Assembly: GCA_963765875.1 (NCBI GenBank)
Contig: CAVXYK010000017.1
Span: forward strand, 186,001-250,000
Direction of reading: 5' to 3'
DNA: 64,000 nucleotides
Source: JAWKOK01 sp963765875
Lineage (GTDB): Bacteria > Chloroflexota > Anaerolineae > Caldilineales > Caldilineaceae
The position numbers and the translations under genes were made by a program. Positions 41,128-51,879 of this stretch are shown piece by piece. Every line of letters begins with the position of its first letter. Positions within the stretch are counted from its first letter, which is position 1. The notes under the pieces were generated by a model. That model worked only from the letters and a program-made list of their open reading frames with translations, did no database searches and had not been told where the DNA came from.

Positions 41128-41820
41128 ATGTTCATGGCCATCCTTTCGCTGCTCATATTGATTTCGGCGAGTCTGCATATTCGCGCTGAATATCGTGGAT
41201 CACGCCGGCAGGTCTATCTCTTCAAGCCGCTCACAACCCTACTGATCATCGTGTTGGCGCTGACGGCAACGAACCCGGTGTCGCCCTTCTATCAGACCAT
41301 GATCGTTGCCGGGTTGATCTTTTCGCTGGGCGGCGACGTTTTTCTGATGCTGCCGTCAGATCGGTTCATCTGGGGATTGGGTAGTTTTCTCATCGCCCAT
41401 CTTTTCTATATCATCGCCTTTATCTATCCGGGCGGGTTCCTTCTGTCACCGATCATCCTGGCACTCTACCTGATCTACGGCGCTGTCATGGTCCGGCAGA
41501 TCTGGCCACACATCGGCGGCCTGCGGATTCCTGTTCTGATTTACATGATCGCCATTCTGGTCATGGGATGGCAGGCATTGGAACGCTGGAGCCTGTTGCA
41601 GACCAACGCCGCGCTGTTGGCCGCTATCGGCGCAACCCTCTTTGTGATTTCCGACTCGGCACTGGCTCTGGATCGGTTTCGAGCCCGGTTCGCAAGTGCT
41701 CGATTGATTGTGCTAGGCGCCTATTTCAGCGCCCAATGGTTTCTGGCGCTATCCGTCAACGATTCTGTCAACAACTTCGTCTATAACTTCATCAATAACA
41801 ATGGCTGGCCGTGGGCCTAG
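41128..41820 (+). CDS. YhhN-family lysoplasmalogenase-like membrane protein
   Basis: A 230-residue protein with about eight hydrophobic helices. It matches the YhhN/TMEM86 family: LFKPLTTLLIIVLAL, FSLGGDVFLMLPSDRFIWGL, FLIAHLFYIIAF, GATLFVISDSALALDRF and ARLIVLGAYFSAQW. Family members hydrolyse the vinyl ether bond of lysoplasmalogens; several homologues have no proven activity, so the reaction is inferred. ATG 41128 has a weak ribosome site; ATG 41134 is an alternative. It is 73 bases after the ICMT-like gene. Confidence 0.9.
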   Translation: MFMAILSLLILISASLHIRAEYRGSRRQVYLFKPLTTLLIIVLALTATNPVSPFYQTMIVAGLIFSLGGDVFLMLPSDRFIWGLGSFLIAHLFYIIAFIYPGGFLLSPIILALYLIYGAVMVRQIWPHIGGLRIPVLIYMIAILVMGWQALERWSLLQTNAALLAAIGATLFVISDSALALDRFRARFASARLIVLGAYFSAQWFLALSVNDSVNNFVYNFINNNGWPWA

Positions 41821-41842
41821 ATAGATTTAGAAAGGGAACGCA

Positions 41843-44800
41843 ATGCGCTCCAAATTGATCCTCTTGATGCTGCTGATATGCTCGCTCCTCGTTCTGTCTG
41901 CCTGTGGTCGGAATCGGGATGGTTCTGACGACGTCGTGAATGCGACATCTGCACCGGATGAGTCTGTACCTTCGGACACGGCCCCGGTCGAGACTGCCGA
42001 TGCCGTTGACGAAGGCGACGAAGCGGTCAGCCAACCAACGACCGCAGAAACGACAGCCGATGCAAGCACGGGCGAACAACCAGCAATCGGACCAGCAATC
42101 GGACCTGCCATCATGCCTTCGCCGCTCTACTTCATTGATGAAGCAACACAACAGGTAGTTCGACTGGAGGCCGACGGCGTCACAACAACACCTTTGACGT
42201 CTGAGCCCGCGGGCGTTAGCGATTTTGACATCACATCGGATGGCGTTCGATTGGCCATTCTCACCAACAATACGCTGGTCGAACTCAACCTGATCGACGG
42301 CGCCCGTACGGTCAAAGTCGAGGGCGAGCCGATCTCCACCGAGAACAGTGCGGATCGCTTCAGCCGGCGCATCCATGACGTGCACTACTCGCCCGATGGC
42401 GACCAGATTGCCTTTGGGCTGGCAGGCGTCAATCTGGTCGACTCCGGCCCCAGCACCGACATCTTCCCGCTGTTGCCAAGCAGCCCCTATCCCGATCTGG
42501 ATAGCCCTTCGGCCCAACCATCGGATGGGCCGATCCGCTTCTTCTGGCCCGTGAGTTGGTCGCCGGACGGCGCCAAAATCCTGGTCGAGTTCGCCTATTA
42601 CCCGGAAGCCGGCGGACTCGCGATCTTCGACCTGACGCGAAGCAAACTTGTCGACTTCACCAGCGACGATCCGGCCGCCGTCGCCTGCTGTGACGCCGCT
42701 TGGAGTCCCTTGGGCGACGAACTTGCGATTGCCAGCAACTTCCTGGCATATGGCAATCCAGGCCTGTCTGTCGTCGATACCGACACCGGCGCCATTTCAA
42801 ATCTGGTGGCCGGCATGCCCGTCGAAGGCGAAACCGATCCCAGCTTCAGCTTCTTCCGGGCTCCCTATGTGGTAAGTCAGGGGAACGAAGGCGAAACCGG
42901 CATGGAGATCGCCGTCTTTCTAAACGAAACAGACGATCTGGGCAATCAGATGTTGAGTTATTCGCTCTCATCCGTCATACGCTCTGCTGATGATGATGTG
43001 ACGGTCATGCCTCTGCGCTCTGACGCTATCGCGCTGGAGGGCGAAGTTGCTTGGCTGGCCGATGGCAGTGGTGTCGCCTACCTCACCGATCTCAAGATTG
43101 AGGGCGAAAAGCCGACCGGCTCGGTGGTCTGGTCCTCGACCAATGGCAACCCAGTCGGCCTGCCCGTCACAGGCAAGTCATTACGCTGGATCGCACCGAC
43201 AATCACCGTCACCGCCTCTTCAGGCGTTGGAGAAGAGATCGGCGAAGTGGCGGCTCCAATGCCCCAGGAGGATGAACTCAGCGCTGAGCTAAGCTTGTTT
43301 GCCGCCGACCTATGGGGTTTCAGCTCACCAAGTGGCGAAGCGGGCGACGGCAATCGCGAGCCGGGCATCGAAGGTGCCTTCTCTTTCCCGTTGCCAACGC
43401 CCGACAGCGTCAAGCCGCTCTGGGCCTCCCACACCTTCGGAATGCGTGGTTTTGAGCCTGAACAATTCCACACAATTGGCATCTTCACACTAGAGGAAGA
43501 CGAGTGGCAAGAACTCTCGCGACTCGAACTGGGCAAAGTCGTGGATACGAACAACCCCGAGCCGGTACCCGACTACCTCGACAAAGGCTCTGTCCTCCAG
43601 GTCTTCATTGATCCTGAGCACGTCTGGTTACAGGTTGAGGGCGGCGTCGGCGCACACAGCGGTACGGTCAATTTCCTGAGCTTTGATGGTGAAGTTCTGC
43701 GCACCGAGGCCAGCGGTTTCAGTTCCAGCCCAGGTGTCGGCGTCACAGCAGATCTGAACGGTGATGGCAACGAGGAAGTGATTCTGGACGAGACCGACTA
43801 CTACGTCTTCTGCTATGCCTGCGGCGTTCGGCTGGTTCAATACGGCGTGCTGCGCTGGAACCGCAATCGAATTGAGCCGGTGACGCCCAAGGAGTTGCCT
43901 GCAAGCGCTCCAGCAGAGTTGAATGCGCTCAACGACCTGGCGCTGGCCCACGTTGAAGGCGGGCTGTGGAAGGATGCGTTGTCGGCCATTGAAGAAGGTC
44001 GGCTCCTTGGCATCGACGACCCAACCTTCGAATGGAACGAGATTGTCATCCAGCTCAACACCGAGGCGAAGCAAGACGTTGCCGACGATCCGACCATCGG
44101 CTATCCGATTCTGGATCAGATGTTCTACGGCGACTACGACGCAGCGGTAGATGTCATGCGCGAGGTCAGCCCGTCGGAGATCTTCACGCTGGACACGCCG
44201 CTCATCGTCGGCACGGCGGCAGAGGGATCGAACGAGCTATTGGCCGACTGGATTACGCGCACAGCGACATTGGCGCTTTCGGTACAGCCAGAGCTTGCGC
44301 CCGCTCACTATCTGCGTGGATGGGCCGCCTATCTATCGACACAGGATCCGGAGATTGCCCTACAGGACGTTGCCGTCGCTGCAGCCATCGCCCCCGACGA
44401 CCTGTTCTATCGGCAGAGCGTGGCCTATCTGCTCGGTGACGAAGTGCCCGGCCCACAACCGGAAACTGAATCTGCAGCTGGTCCAACAGCTGATGGCGCA
44501 GCGGAAGACCAAGCTTCGACCCCTGCGACACCGGTGGCAACAGCAACGGTGGAGCAAGAGCCTGAAGAGATCGCCACTGCGACGCCCAGGCCCGGGCCGG
44601 CTGTGGCTGCGACAGGGACGTTGATCGCACGCACGCTGCTCAACGTCCGCTCCGAGCCGAGCACGGGCGCCCGAATCATTGGCGAGCTGGCCGAAGGCGA
44701 CACAGCCGTGGTCACAGGCCGGACAGGCGAAGGCGACGACCTTTGGCTACAGATTGTGTTTCCCGCCCGAAGCAATGAAAGCGGCTGGGTCAGCGGCGCG

Positions 44801-45731
44801 CCCACGCTGGTTGACACGCCGGTTCTGACAGCCATCCCGACAGTGGCAGTGACAATCACTGCACCAGAACCCACGCCGGAACCCATTTCGGAAACCGCTC
44901 TGGCGCCACGTCGGTCATCTATCAGTTCAGGTCGGCTCTTCTTCTCGGTACAGGACGTCGATGGCGTATCATCCATCTTCCAACTGGTGGAAGACGGCAC
45001 GGCCGTCAAGATAGTTGGTCAAGCTGAGCAACCGGCCATTCAGCCGGGAACCAGATCGCCTGGCCTTCCACAGCACGCGGGATGACATGCTTGGCCTGGG
45101 CGGCTACGACATCGACACGGATGAACGACTGCGCTTCTCCTACAGCAACGAGGATCAGCTACCGACCTGGGATCCGGCGCTGCAGCAGATCATCTTTGCC
45201 AGCACTCGCTATGGCGATGGACGCTCACGCCTCTACCACGTATGGGGCGACGGGGTCGGCGATGCGACCGATCTCGGCTATGGTCAGGATCCCAACTGGC
45301 ATCCAAGCCAAGATCTGATCGTGCTCAAAGGCTGCGACGAATCGGGCGCCAAATGTGGCCTTTGGACCATGACGCCCGACGGCAGCAACCGGCAACGCCT
45401 GACCGAAAACGCCAATGATGCCCGTCCGATCTGGACGCGGGACGGCGATGCCGTCATCTTCATGAACAACGATCGAGACGGCAACTGGGAACTCTACCAG
45501 CTCGATGTGGCAGGCGGCGCCGTCACGCGTTTGACCAACAATCCATCAAACGATGGCCTGCCCGCGATCAGTCCAGACGGAGCCAGCATCGCCTTCATGA
45601 GCGACCGCGGCGGCGTCTGGACCATCCAAGTGATGCCGGTCAGCGGCGGTTCAGCGCAGACGCTCTACACCATCGGCGACAACGTAGCCGATCTGGCTCT
45701 CGCAGGGCATTGCCTGGGAGCAGTAGGGTAG
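41843..45731 (+). CDS. Multi-domain lipoprotein: beta-propellers, integrin-like repeat, SH3b, TolB-like tail; one or two frameshifts
   Basis: A secreted lipoprotein of about 1295 residues. The signal peptide MRSKLILLMLLICSLLVLSAC ends in a lipobox with the acylated Cys. An acidic linker is followed by propeller-like repeats (ISDGVRLAILTNN, VHYSPDGDQIAFGL, VSWSPDGAKILVEF), a VCBS/integrin-type DLNGDGNEEVILDE, a helical TPR-like region (LAPAHYLRGWAAYLSTQDPE), an SH3b domain (LLNVRSEPSTGARIIGEL to SGWVSGAP) and a TolB-like tail (LWTMTPDGSNRQRLTEN, PAISPDGASIAFMSD). The frame breaks near 45052; removing one G of GGG gives QPEPDRLAFHSTRDD. A second break may lie near 45700, where another frame would end earlier at 45721. 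AAAGGGAACGCA precedes ATG 41843. Probably a surface binding or sensing protein. Confidence 0.85.
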
Positions 45732-45861
45732 CTTTCACAGTGTTCGCTCCGCGTGAAGCCGTGGAAGTAAGCTGATGTACGAAACCCCACCGACGTGTAC
45801 GCTTTCGAAGAGGTTTGGCTTCTGAGAGAAGCCAAACCTCTGGATCATAAGGAGAAAACCC

Positions 45862-47618
45862 ATGAACGAAACACCCACCCTGGTCTTCGCAACCACGGTC
45901 GCCGAATTGAAAGCGTCCGGCATGGTCACGGTCCAGCGCGGCGGCCACACCATCGTGCTCGTGATGCACAACGACAACGTCTTCGCCGTCGACAACCGCT
46001 GTCCGCACATGGGTTTTCCGCTGGACCAGGGCACCGTCCAGGATGGCCTGCTCACCTGCCACTGGCACCATGCCCGCTTCGATCTAGCCAGCGGCGGCAC
46101 CTTTGACCAGTGGGCCGATGACGTGCGCTCATTCCCTGTCGAGATTCGTGATGACGAAGTGTGGCTCGACGTGGTCGAACATCGCGATCTGCGCGCCGTC
46201 CAACAAGATCGGCTGCGTGTCGGTCTGGAGCGGGATATCTCGTTGGTCATCGGCAAGGCGGTGCTGACCTTGATGGACGGCGACGGCGACCCGGTCGATC
46301 CCTTCCGCACGGGCCTCGAATTTGGCACGCTCTATCGCCAACATGGGTGGGGCCAAGGGTTGACCATGCATGTCTGCACCATGAACATGCTCCCCTTTCT
46401 GGCCGACGAGGACCGGCCACGGGCGCTCTACCAGGGTCTCTCGGCGGTGGCGAGCGATTCGTTCCGGCATCCGGCTCGTTTCTGCGTGCGCCCACTCCCG
46501 GGCGAGACGCCGGACAGCACGCCAGACATCGCCACGCTCAAGCGCTGGTTCCGCCAGTTCGTCGAGGTTCGCGATGATGAAGGGGCCGAGCGATGCATCG
46601 TATCCGCTCTGCATGCCGGGGCGACACAGGAAGAGATCGCCGATATGCTCTTCGCCGCGGTCACCGACCACCGCTACATCGACATCGGTCACCCGGCGGA
46701 CTTCACCAACAAGGCGCTTGAGGCGCTGGACATCGCCGGCTGGGATCTGGCCGAGACAGTCTTGACCAGTCTGGTGCGCGGCTATACGGTGGCGGCGCGC
46801 ATGGAAGAGTCGAATGCCTGGCGCTATCCCATTGACCTGGTCTCAATTTTGGAAAGCGACGTTTGAGCAGTTGTCCGATGGAATTGAGACGGGGCGAGGA
46901 GCGGGAGGCGAGTGGCGTGGCAGAGACGATCTGGCGGAGGTGTTGCTGGATGACAAGCCTCAGACAACCGTCAACGCCATGCTGGATGCGCTGCGGGCTG
47001 GATGCTCCATGGCTGAACTGGCGCAGACGGTGACCTACGCGGCAGCGCTGCGCGTTGCCCGCTTCCACACCAGCAACGAGTTTGGCGATTGGGATACGGC
47101 ACTGCACACCTTCACCTTTGCCAACGCCATGCATCAGGGAATGCTTCGTGCTCCCTCTTTCGAGCTGTTGCGCGGCGTCTTCGATGCGGCCATGAGCGTC
47201 TACCTGGATCGCTTCCTCAACATCCCGGCTGCCCGCATTCCCCAGGGAAATGGCAGACGGCCAGCCGATGCCAGCCACCTGGATGAATCTGACAGCCCAT
47301 CTGGATCGGCAGCAGCAGGTCAACCAGTCGGCCGGCGTGGTGGCCGACTTTGCCTACAGCGACGGCGATCCGGCAGCCCTGATGGCCCGGCTGGGTTCGC
47401 TCCTGCTGCGCGAGGATCGCGACTTCCACACCATCCAATGTGTCGAAGCGGCCTTCCGCCAATACGAGCTTCTCGAGGGCGATCTGGAAGCGCAGACCAA
47501 TGTCTTGATTGCTGCCACCCGCTATCTTGCCGCCCACGCGCCGACCGTGCGTGCCCAGGGTCAAACCTATCGCATTGCATCAAGGCTGCATCGTGGTGAG
47601 GAGCTGTTTGAGGGATAG
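45862..47618 (+). CDS. Rieske [2Fe-2S] domain fused to an alpha-helical domain, two frameshifts
   Basis: A protein of about 585 residues. The N-terminal 105 residues are a Rieske ferredoxin domain with the cluster ligands CPHMGF and CHWHHARFD. The remainder is helical, with blocks such as ALHAGATQEEIADMLFAAVT, DHRYIDIGHPADFTNKA, HTFTFANAMHQGM and SLLLREDRDFHTIQCVEAAF; I do not recognise the family, though ALHAGAxxEEIADML loosely recalls carboxymuconolactone-decarboxylase-like helices. Frames change near 46855 (one extra A in AAA) and near 47250 (one extra base in GGGAAA); corrected, ILEATFEQLSDG and IPQGMADGQPM read through. ATG 45862 follows AAGGAGAAAACCC. Likely an electron-transfer or oxygenase-like component. 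No partner reductase is adjacent. Confidence 0.82.
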
Positions 47619-47800
47619 GCAACGTCATCCACGAAGAAGCTGGCAAGAAACCACATATTCGATTCGCAAATTGGACTTACAGCGGACGGCAACTGTTGTC
47701 TCCACTTTACAATGCCATTGCATGGGCTCAGGTTCCATTGTAGAATTCCAATTAACGCCCACGATTTTCCAGAGATACCCAGACCTTGAGGACCTCAGCC

Positions 47801-49799
47801 ATGGACAGCAGTCCCCTACAGATGCCGCCCGATTTCAACCCCGACACATTGATGCTCGCCAAGACGACCGAATACGGCCTGTTTCATGAGTCACGCCGGG
47901 CGGCCCATTTTGCGGCGGACCTAATCGCCAATGGGACGAAGCAGGATATCGAGCTGGCAGAACGCATCCTGCCGGAAGTGTTGATCTGCCAGGAATTGGA
48001 TGAGCGAGATCCCCATTTCGGCAACTTCTACTGGATGCGTGAAGACGATCATGTTGAGGATCTGAACGCCGTCGAGTTTGTGCTGTCGGCGTTGATTCCC
48101 ATGATGATCGAGCACGGGAACCGGCTGCCGGACGTTTTGCATGGCCAGGTGATGGAAAGCATCCGACTGGGGCTGGAGGAGATCCGCCGGCTGGACGTGC
48201 TGGTCGCCTACACCAACATCACGACGCTGGATGTCGTCAACACCTGTTTGGGCGGCGAATTGCTCGACGACGCAGCGCTCGCGCAACGAGGCTACCGCAA
48301 GCTGGCCGAGTGGATCGCATACACGGGACAGCATGGCCATCCGCTGGAATTCAACAGTCCGACCTATACGTCGGTGACGCTGCGATCGTTGAAGCAGCTT
48401 GTGGATCTGGTCAAGGATGAGGATACACGGATTCGCGCTCAGGCCATGTCAGCAAAGCTGGCCCTGAGCGTGGCACTGCACATCCATGCCGGGACAGGAC
48501 GCTGGGCCGGCCCGCACGGGCGAGCCTATCAGCCCACGGTCGTCTGTGAAACGCCGCCCGAGGTCGAACTGTTGCGGCAGTGGATTGCAAAGGGAATCGT
48601 GCCGGACTGGGTATCTGGTCTGCTAGACAATCCAACGCTGCCGTTCCAGGTGGTCGAGACTGCGGAACGCAGCCTCGATCTTTCCCTAACCACCTACCAG
48701 ACGGAGTCGTACGCGCTGGGCACTTCCACGCGTGCATTTTCAAACCAGGCCAATGTCTGCATGGCCCATTTTGCTCGACCGAAGGCCGAGCGAGCCGGGC
48801 GTCCTCTACACCCGATTCATCCTCGATGACAAATGGTTCGGCGATGCCTATCACGCCACCGATCGTACCAAGACGCGCAACCTGCCGGATGAAGCCGAAT
48901 ATTGGGGCGTGCAGGATGGCAATCAAGGCCATCGGACTCTACGCGCCGACCAGCATGAGCCAATGTCGCAGTGCCAAAGCCTGCCTGATCTGGACAGATC
49001 GTCACGAAATCGATGAGATCTGGGTCGGGGGCGAACGCATCGTGGAGCTGCCGTATGAAGTCCCGGCTGGAGAGACTGTCGTCATTGCCAGCGGCGATGC
49101 CTACATGGCCGTCCATCCGCTGATCGTGACGCCGCTGGGCAAGGAAGCGCCCATCAAGTTGGTGGAACGCGGCGGCGAACTCGTGCTCGAAATCTACGCC
49201 TACCAGGGACCCGACAAGCGTTTCTGGGAACTAAGCTGGCCAGGGGCCTTTTTCAAGGGGCAGCCATGTGTTGGTTTCTTTCTTGAGATGGCAACACGGG
49301 CCGAACATGCCGATGGAGCGGCCTTTGGCCGTCTGGTCGACCAGGGGAAACTGGAGCAGCAGCTTGCGCCCGCCTACACCTATGCCGGCAGCGGGGATCG
49401 TCAATACGCCGTTTCGTACCGGCGAGGCGAACATGAGTTGGGCATGGCTGTCGATCTAATGAACTGGCAATTGCAGAGACGATGGACTGAGGACGGCGAT
49501 CTCGGCTGGCCGATGATGGAATCGCATCCGGCTGTCCAGCAGGAAAGCGGACAGATCGAGATCGGCGATGCTTCGCTTTCGTCAGATGATGGTCCATTCT
49601 TTCTGTATGCTGATTCGACCGAAGCTTGCTGGGTGGCCGGATATCTGGGCGTTCAGCCGACATCCATGACATTATCGACCCCGCAAGGGACGGCCAAGAT
49701 CTCAGCGCTCGGGATGGGTACGGTTGTCTGGCGGCGCGGGGAATTCAACATCGAAGCAATCGGCTCGCCGACAGTTCACGTGAGCACAGCCGTAAATGA
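47801..49799 (+). CDS. Unknown protein, helical N-terminal and beta-rich C-terminal halves, two or more frameshifts
   Basis: About 665 residues, family not recognised. The first 330 residues are helical (TTEYGLFHESRRAAHFAADL, LGLEEIRRLDVLVAY, YTSVTLRSLKQLVDLV); the rest is beta-rich (AYMAVHPLIVTPLGKEAPIK, GGELVLEIYAYQGPDKRFWE, IGDASLSSDDGPFFLYADST). A helical domain followed by a beta-sandwich recalls toroid-type polysaccharide lyases, and the operon context (transporter, GH4) fits, but no catalytic motif was identified. Frames change near 48785 (joining ERAG to VLYTRFILDDKWFGDAYH) and near 48925 (joining to IGLYAPTSMSQCRSAKACLI). The last frame runs on into the acetyltransferase without a stop; TGA 49797-49799 in a neighbouring frame is the probable end. 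Spacer 47619-47800 holds nothing clear. Confidence 0.6.
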
Positions 49800-49809
49800 A
49801 GGAACCATC

Positions 49810-50316
49810 ATGATCATCCGTGAGTTTTGTCCGGAAGATGCGGACGCGGTCTCTGCGCTCATACGCACCACCATGCGAACGTCCAACGCCGATGACTATT
49901 CGGTGGAGCGACTTCAACCGCTGATCGACTACTTCTCGCCGGAGAAGGTGGTGCTGCTTGGGCAAGAGCGATGCTGTCTGGTAGCTGAAGAGCAGGGCGA
50001 TATTGTGGGCACGGTTGCGCTTGAGCCGATCGACGATCAAGTCAGCGATCAACATGGAGAGTTATGCACTTTCTTCGTCCACCCAGACCATCAGAGAACC
50101 GGCGTTGGAACCAAGTTGCTGGCGGCAATCGAAGAGATTGCCAAAGAGTCAGGCATATCCTGCATTCAGGTTGACTCAAGCATCACCGGTGCGCCATTTT
50201 ACCTGCGTAGAGGGTATCTGCGCACCGGCTCGAACGTCGAAGGCACGGCAGGTATTCAGATCGGTCTGAAGAAGATAGTATCAGCCACCAAGGCCGAAAC
50301 ACAGGTGATTAAGTGA
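49810..50316 (+). CDS. GNAT-family N-acetyltransferase
   Basis: A 168-residue acetyl-CoA-dependent acetyltransferase. It opens with MIIREFCPEDADAVSALI, and motif A is LCTFFVHPDHQRTGVGTKLL with the acetyl-CoA pyrophosphate loop R-x-G-x-G, followed by IQVDSSITGAPFYLRRGYL, which is standard. ATG 49810 is preceded by GAAGGA; as read, the frame is continuous with the preceding gene, but the domain begins exactly here. Acceptor unknown. The stop TGA overlaps the GTG of the next gene (GTGA), so the two are translationally coupled. Confidence 0.88.
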   Translation: MIIREFCPEDADAVSALIRTTMRTSNADDYSVERLQPLIDYFSPEKVVLLGQERCCLVAEEQGDIVGTVALEPIDDQVSDQHGELCTFFVHPDHQRTGVGTKLLAAIEEIAKESGISCIQVDSSITGAPFYLRRGYLRTGSNVEGTAGIQIGLKKIVSATKAETQVIK

Positions 50317-50666
50317 ACGCAAACATGCCGACTCAGCGGCCTACGCCATCGTTGGTCTTGACGTTTGTTGCCTGCTATCTTCTGCTGGTACTCTTTGGTC
50401 TGCTCACAATGTGGCTACTCTTTAGCCTGCGTAATAACCTGATCAGTCTGTCAATGACGTTTCGCGTCAATCCATGGTCATTAAGGGCGCTTGACAATTT
50501 CGGCGTACTCCTGTTAGGCTTGCTCTGGCTGATGGCATTCATCCTAGTCGAGTATTATTTTCGAGTTGGCGTACAAAAGGGCGTTTTTTGGCCCCGTTCA
50601 GGCAAGATTTTCCTGATCACTGGCATCGGCGCTCTTGTCTCCCAGACGTTGAACTGGCTACTATGA
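50313..50666 (+). CDS. Small membrane protein
   Basis: A 117-residue hypothetical protein starting at GTG 50313, overlapping the acetyltransferase stop by 4 bases. Hydrophobic segments are LVLTFVACYLLLVLFGLLTMWLL, FGVLLLGLLWLMAFILV and FLITGIGALVSQTLNW, giving three TM helices. No family recognised. ATG 50325 is an alternative start. Confidence 0.6.
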   Translation: MNANMPTQRPTPSLVLTFVACYLLLVLFGLLTMWLLFSLRNNLISLSMTFRVNPWSLRALDNFGVLLLGLLWLMAFILVEYYFRVGVQKGVFWPRSGKIFLITGIGALVSQTLNWLL

Positions 50667-50754
50667 TTTCCGTGCCTGCTGGCTACTCTCCATTTTTCGT
50701 GACCGATAGACTGTAAACCAATACCTAATCTGAAACACTCGCCGGAGGTATACA

Positions 50755-51852
50755 TTGTCCTCTAACGATTCCACTGTCGATCAAGCGATCGACATAGATG
50801 TCAGTTCAGCGTCGTCTGTTAACGCTAACGGGCACGATAAGAAACTGCTCCAGGTCAACCATCTTCAGAAGTACTTCCCCATCAAAAAAGGCTTTTTTGC
50901 CAAGACCGTTGGATACATCAAAGCGGTAGACGACGTAAGCTTCTACGTGCGTCCCGGCGAGACATTGGGCTTGGTCGGCGAGAGCGGCTGCGGCAAGACC
51001 ACGACCGGCCGTGTGATATTGCGTGCCTATGATACAACTGCCGGTGATATCTGGTTCGATGACCAGGATATGGGCCTCATCAACGCGGCCACCCTGGAAG
51101 GTCGCCAGTTGAAGGCGATGCGCCGCAATATCCAAATGGTCTTTCAGGATCCTTATTCGTCACTTAACCCACGCATGACCGTCCTCCAGAATGTGGGCGA
51201 GCCATTGACTGCCTATAAAGTCGCCAGCGGCCAGGAACTTGAGGACCGGGTCGCAGATTTGCTGCGCGTCGTTGGGCTACGCCCGGAGTATATGAACCGC
51301 TATCCCCACGCCTTCAGTGGCGGACAACGCCAGCGTATCGGTATTGCCCGCGCCCTGGCGCTGCACCCTCAGTTGGTGGTGCTGGATGAGCCGGTATCGG
51401 CCTTGGATGTCTCCGTACAGGCCCAGATCCTCAACCTGCTCCAGGATCTTCAACAACAGTTTGGCCTTACCTATCTCTTTGTGGCCCACGACCTGAGCGT
51501 GGTCGAGCACATCAGCGATCGCGTGGCCGTGATGTATGTCGGCCAGTTGGTGGAGAGCGCACGAACGAGTGCACTCTATACCCAGCCATTGCACCCCTAC
51601 ACCGAAGCGCTGCTCTCTGCGGTGCCCAAGGCCGATCCACGAATGCGAACAGAACCGATCATTCTGCCCGGCGATGTGGCCGATCCGGCCAACCCGCCGC
51701 CGGGATGTTATTTCCACCCGCGTTGCACCTACAATGACGGTGATCGCTGCATAAACGAGTTGCCTCAACTGCGCGAACATTCACCGGGACGCTTTGTACG
51801 TTGCCATTTCGCCGGCGAACTAGACTTGGGTGGCGTTGCCGATCTTAACTGA
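50755..51852 (+). CDS. Dpp/Opp-type ABC transporter ATPase (DppF/OppF-like)
   Basis: A 365-residue ATP-binding subunit of a peptide/oligosaccharide-type (family 5) importer. Walker A is LVGESGCGKTTTGR, Q-loop IQMVFQDPYSSLNPRM, signature FSGGQRQRIGIARAL, Walker B LVVLDEPVSALDVS and H-loop LFVAHDLSVVE. The C-terminal oligopeptide-type extension NPPPGCYFHPRC is present (an iron-sulfur-type cysteine tail in some homologues). The start is TTG 50755, chosen because GGAGG lies 7 bases upstream. It pairs with the second ATPase at 58286 and the two permeases. Confidence 0.93.
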   Translation: MSSNDSTVDQAIDIDVSSASSVNANGHDKKLLQVNHLQKYFPIKKGFFAKTVGYIKAVDDVSFYVRPGETLGLVGESGCGKTTTGRVILRAYDTTAGDIWFDDQDMGLINAATLEGRQLKAMRRNIQMVFQDPYSSLNPRMTVLQNVGEPLTAYKVASGQELEDRVADLLRVVGLRPEYMNRYPHAFSGGQRQRIGIARALALHPQLVVLDEPVSALDVSVQAQILNLLQDLQQQFGLTYLFVAHDLSVVEHISDRVAVMYVGQLVESARTSALYTQPLHPYTEALLSAVPKADPRMRTEPIILPGDVADPANPPPGCYFHPRCTYNDGDRCINELPQLREHSPGRFVRCHFAGELDLGGVADLN

Positions 51853-51879
51853 CCTTAGCCCTACTCAGGAGAAAACACT

